Shown: in pieces, positions 33,683-34,321 of the stretch
Position numbering within the stretch: the first letter of the stretch is position 1
Layout: the number at the start of each line of letters is the position of its first letter
DNA from: Paludibacter sp.
GTDB lineage: Bacteria; Bacteroidota; Bacteroidia; Bacteroidales; Paludibacteraceae
Assembly (NCBI GenBank): GCA_028691965.1
Contig: JAQUYE010000028.1
Span: 1 to 34,321 of the forward strand
Length of the DNA stretch: 34,321 nt
Reading direction: 5' to 3'
Notes under the pieces: generated by a model
Told to the model about the DNA's origin: nothing
Databases searched by the model: none
What the model saw: only the letters and a program-made list of their open reading frames with translations
Program-made: the position numbers and the translations under genes

Positions 33683-34321
33683 ATGAAAACACAGCCAATA
33701 ACCAGCTTCGCTCTACGATACCGCATACCGATACTCCTTATCAGCGGATTGATTTTATTGGCTGCAATCATACCCTTGTTGCAGATTAGCGTTAATTCGG
33801 ACCTGGAATCGTACATGCCCGACACAATGCAATCTAAACAAAATAACCGGCTCATCAGTAAGCACTTTACAACCAGCGAGAACCTGCTTATAACAGTAGA
33901 AGCTCCCGATATCCTGGCAACAAACACACTCGAAAGGCTGGAAGCAATAAGCATGGGTTTGGAATCACTGCCTTTTGTTACGCGGGTACATTCGCTGTTT
34001 CAAACCCGGAACATCCATTCAGAAGATGGTTTTATGCAAGTAGACCCGGTTATTCCGTTTATTCCTGAAACTGAAGAAGATCGTGACACCTTACGAAATG
34101 AACTCCTCAGCAATGACCTGGCAGTCGGACTGGTGGTTTCAGAAGACTTTCACCATGCTCTTATACTACTCGACCTGCAGAGGGATACTACCGACAGCAA
34201 TGCTGATGCGCAAATGCTCCGGCAAGTAATTAATAATCAACTTGAATTCTATCGAGCATTGTTGGGTTTGCTCTACCTGCCTTCATTGTTGATAGATCTG
34301 ACTCTAACACAGATATTGTTT
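33683..34321 (+). CDS. MMPL/RND-family transporter, N-terminal part (continues beyond the window)
   Basis: The first 213 codons of a gene that runs off the window end, so it is partial. One transmembrane helix at about 14-36 (IPILLISGLILLAAIIPLLQ) is followed by a periplasmic domain (SVNSDLESYMPDT, FVTRVHSLFQT) and a segment LLGLLYLPSLLIDLTL that corresponds to the usual GLPYIRxxI stretch before helix 2. These features fit the HpnN/MMPL branch of RND transporters, which export lipids or hydrophobic compounds using the proton gradient. It begins 11 nt after the barrel gene, in one operon. The GDD/relay residues are outside the window. Confidence 0.85.
   Translation, partial: MKTQPITSFALRYRIPILLISGLILLAAIIPLLQISVNSDLESYMPDTMQSKQNNRLISKHFTTSENLLITVEAPDILATNTLERLEAISMGLESLPFVTRVHSLFQTRNIHSEDGFMQVDPVIPFIPETEEDRDTLRNELLSNDLAVGLVVSEDFHHALILLDLQRDTTDSNADAQMLRQVINNQLEFYRALLGLLYLPSLLIDLTLTQILF

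Noticed and set aside
34230-34321. Possible frameshift in the MMPL transporter, because another frame reads GFALPAFIVD
   Set aside because: The in-frame segment GLLYLPSLLIDLTL lines up with the normal pre-helix-2 region of MMPL proteins, so the frame is kept intact to the window end.

Overview
The window reads as chromosomal DNA of a Bacteroidota bacterium, probably of the order Bacteroidales. The signs are: repeated TAnnTTTG (-7) promoter boxes instead of sigma70-type -10 boxes, two of them with a TTG/TTTG element 19-20 bp upstream; a YebC of the MGRAFEYRKA type; giant secreted C10 peptidases with leucine-rich repeats; a membrane-embedded AraC regulator; and outer-membrane barrels ending in aromatic residues. 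No insertion sequence, phage gene, tRNA, rRNA or CRISPR array was seen. No gene-free stretch exceeds 300 bases; the longest lie between divergent genes and hold promoter elements.

Layout. (1) 1-10536: two tandem, paralogous secreted giant proteases, each joining a C10 (streptopain-like) cysteine peptidase, a leucine-rich repeat block and a gluzincin-like HExxH domain; the first is cut by the window start. (2) 10541-14556: a BCCT osmolyte transporter overlapping a tandem universal-stress protein, divergent from a porin. (3) 14588-17542: a metal-binding/AraC fusion regulator followed by a copper-exporting P1B ATPase. (4) 17595-19649: yebC and the infC-rpmI-rplT translation operon, where infC appears to start on AUA. 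(5) 19810-21588: aminopeptidase P. (6) 21684-26190: a thiol/sulfane-sulfur redox operon, made of a thioredoxin-thioredoxin reductase fusion, a CoA-disulfide reductase with two rhodanese modules, and an SQR-like flavoprotein. (7) 26441-27615: overlapping genes for a J-domain protein and a HIRAN-domain protein. (8) 27626-31017: a compact cluster of an ArsM-like methyltransferase, a 33-residue cysteine-rich peptide, a terminator, a double-barrel outer-membrane protein with a PagL-like end, and a radical SAM/SPASM enzyme. (9) 31150-34321: a membrane AraC regulator, a barrel protein and the start of an MMPL/RND exporter, with paired 14-bp repeats before the barrel gene.

The strongest candidate for something undescribed is region 8. 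A tiny Cys-rich open reading frame sits 26 nt behind a thiol-type methyltransferase, is followed at once by a hairpin terminator, and lies upstream of a SPASM radical SAM gene. This is the architecture of a ribosomally made, post-translationally modified peptide, possibly metal or metalloid binding. That function is inference; the layout and motifs are visible. The dual-protease giants, the HMA-AraC copper regulator, the AUA start of infC and the J-domain/HIRAN pair are further points of interest.
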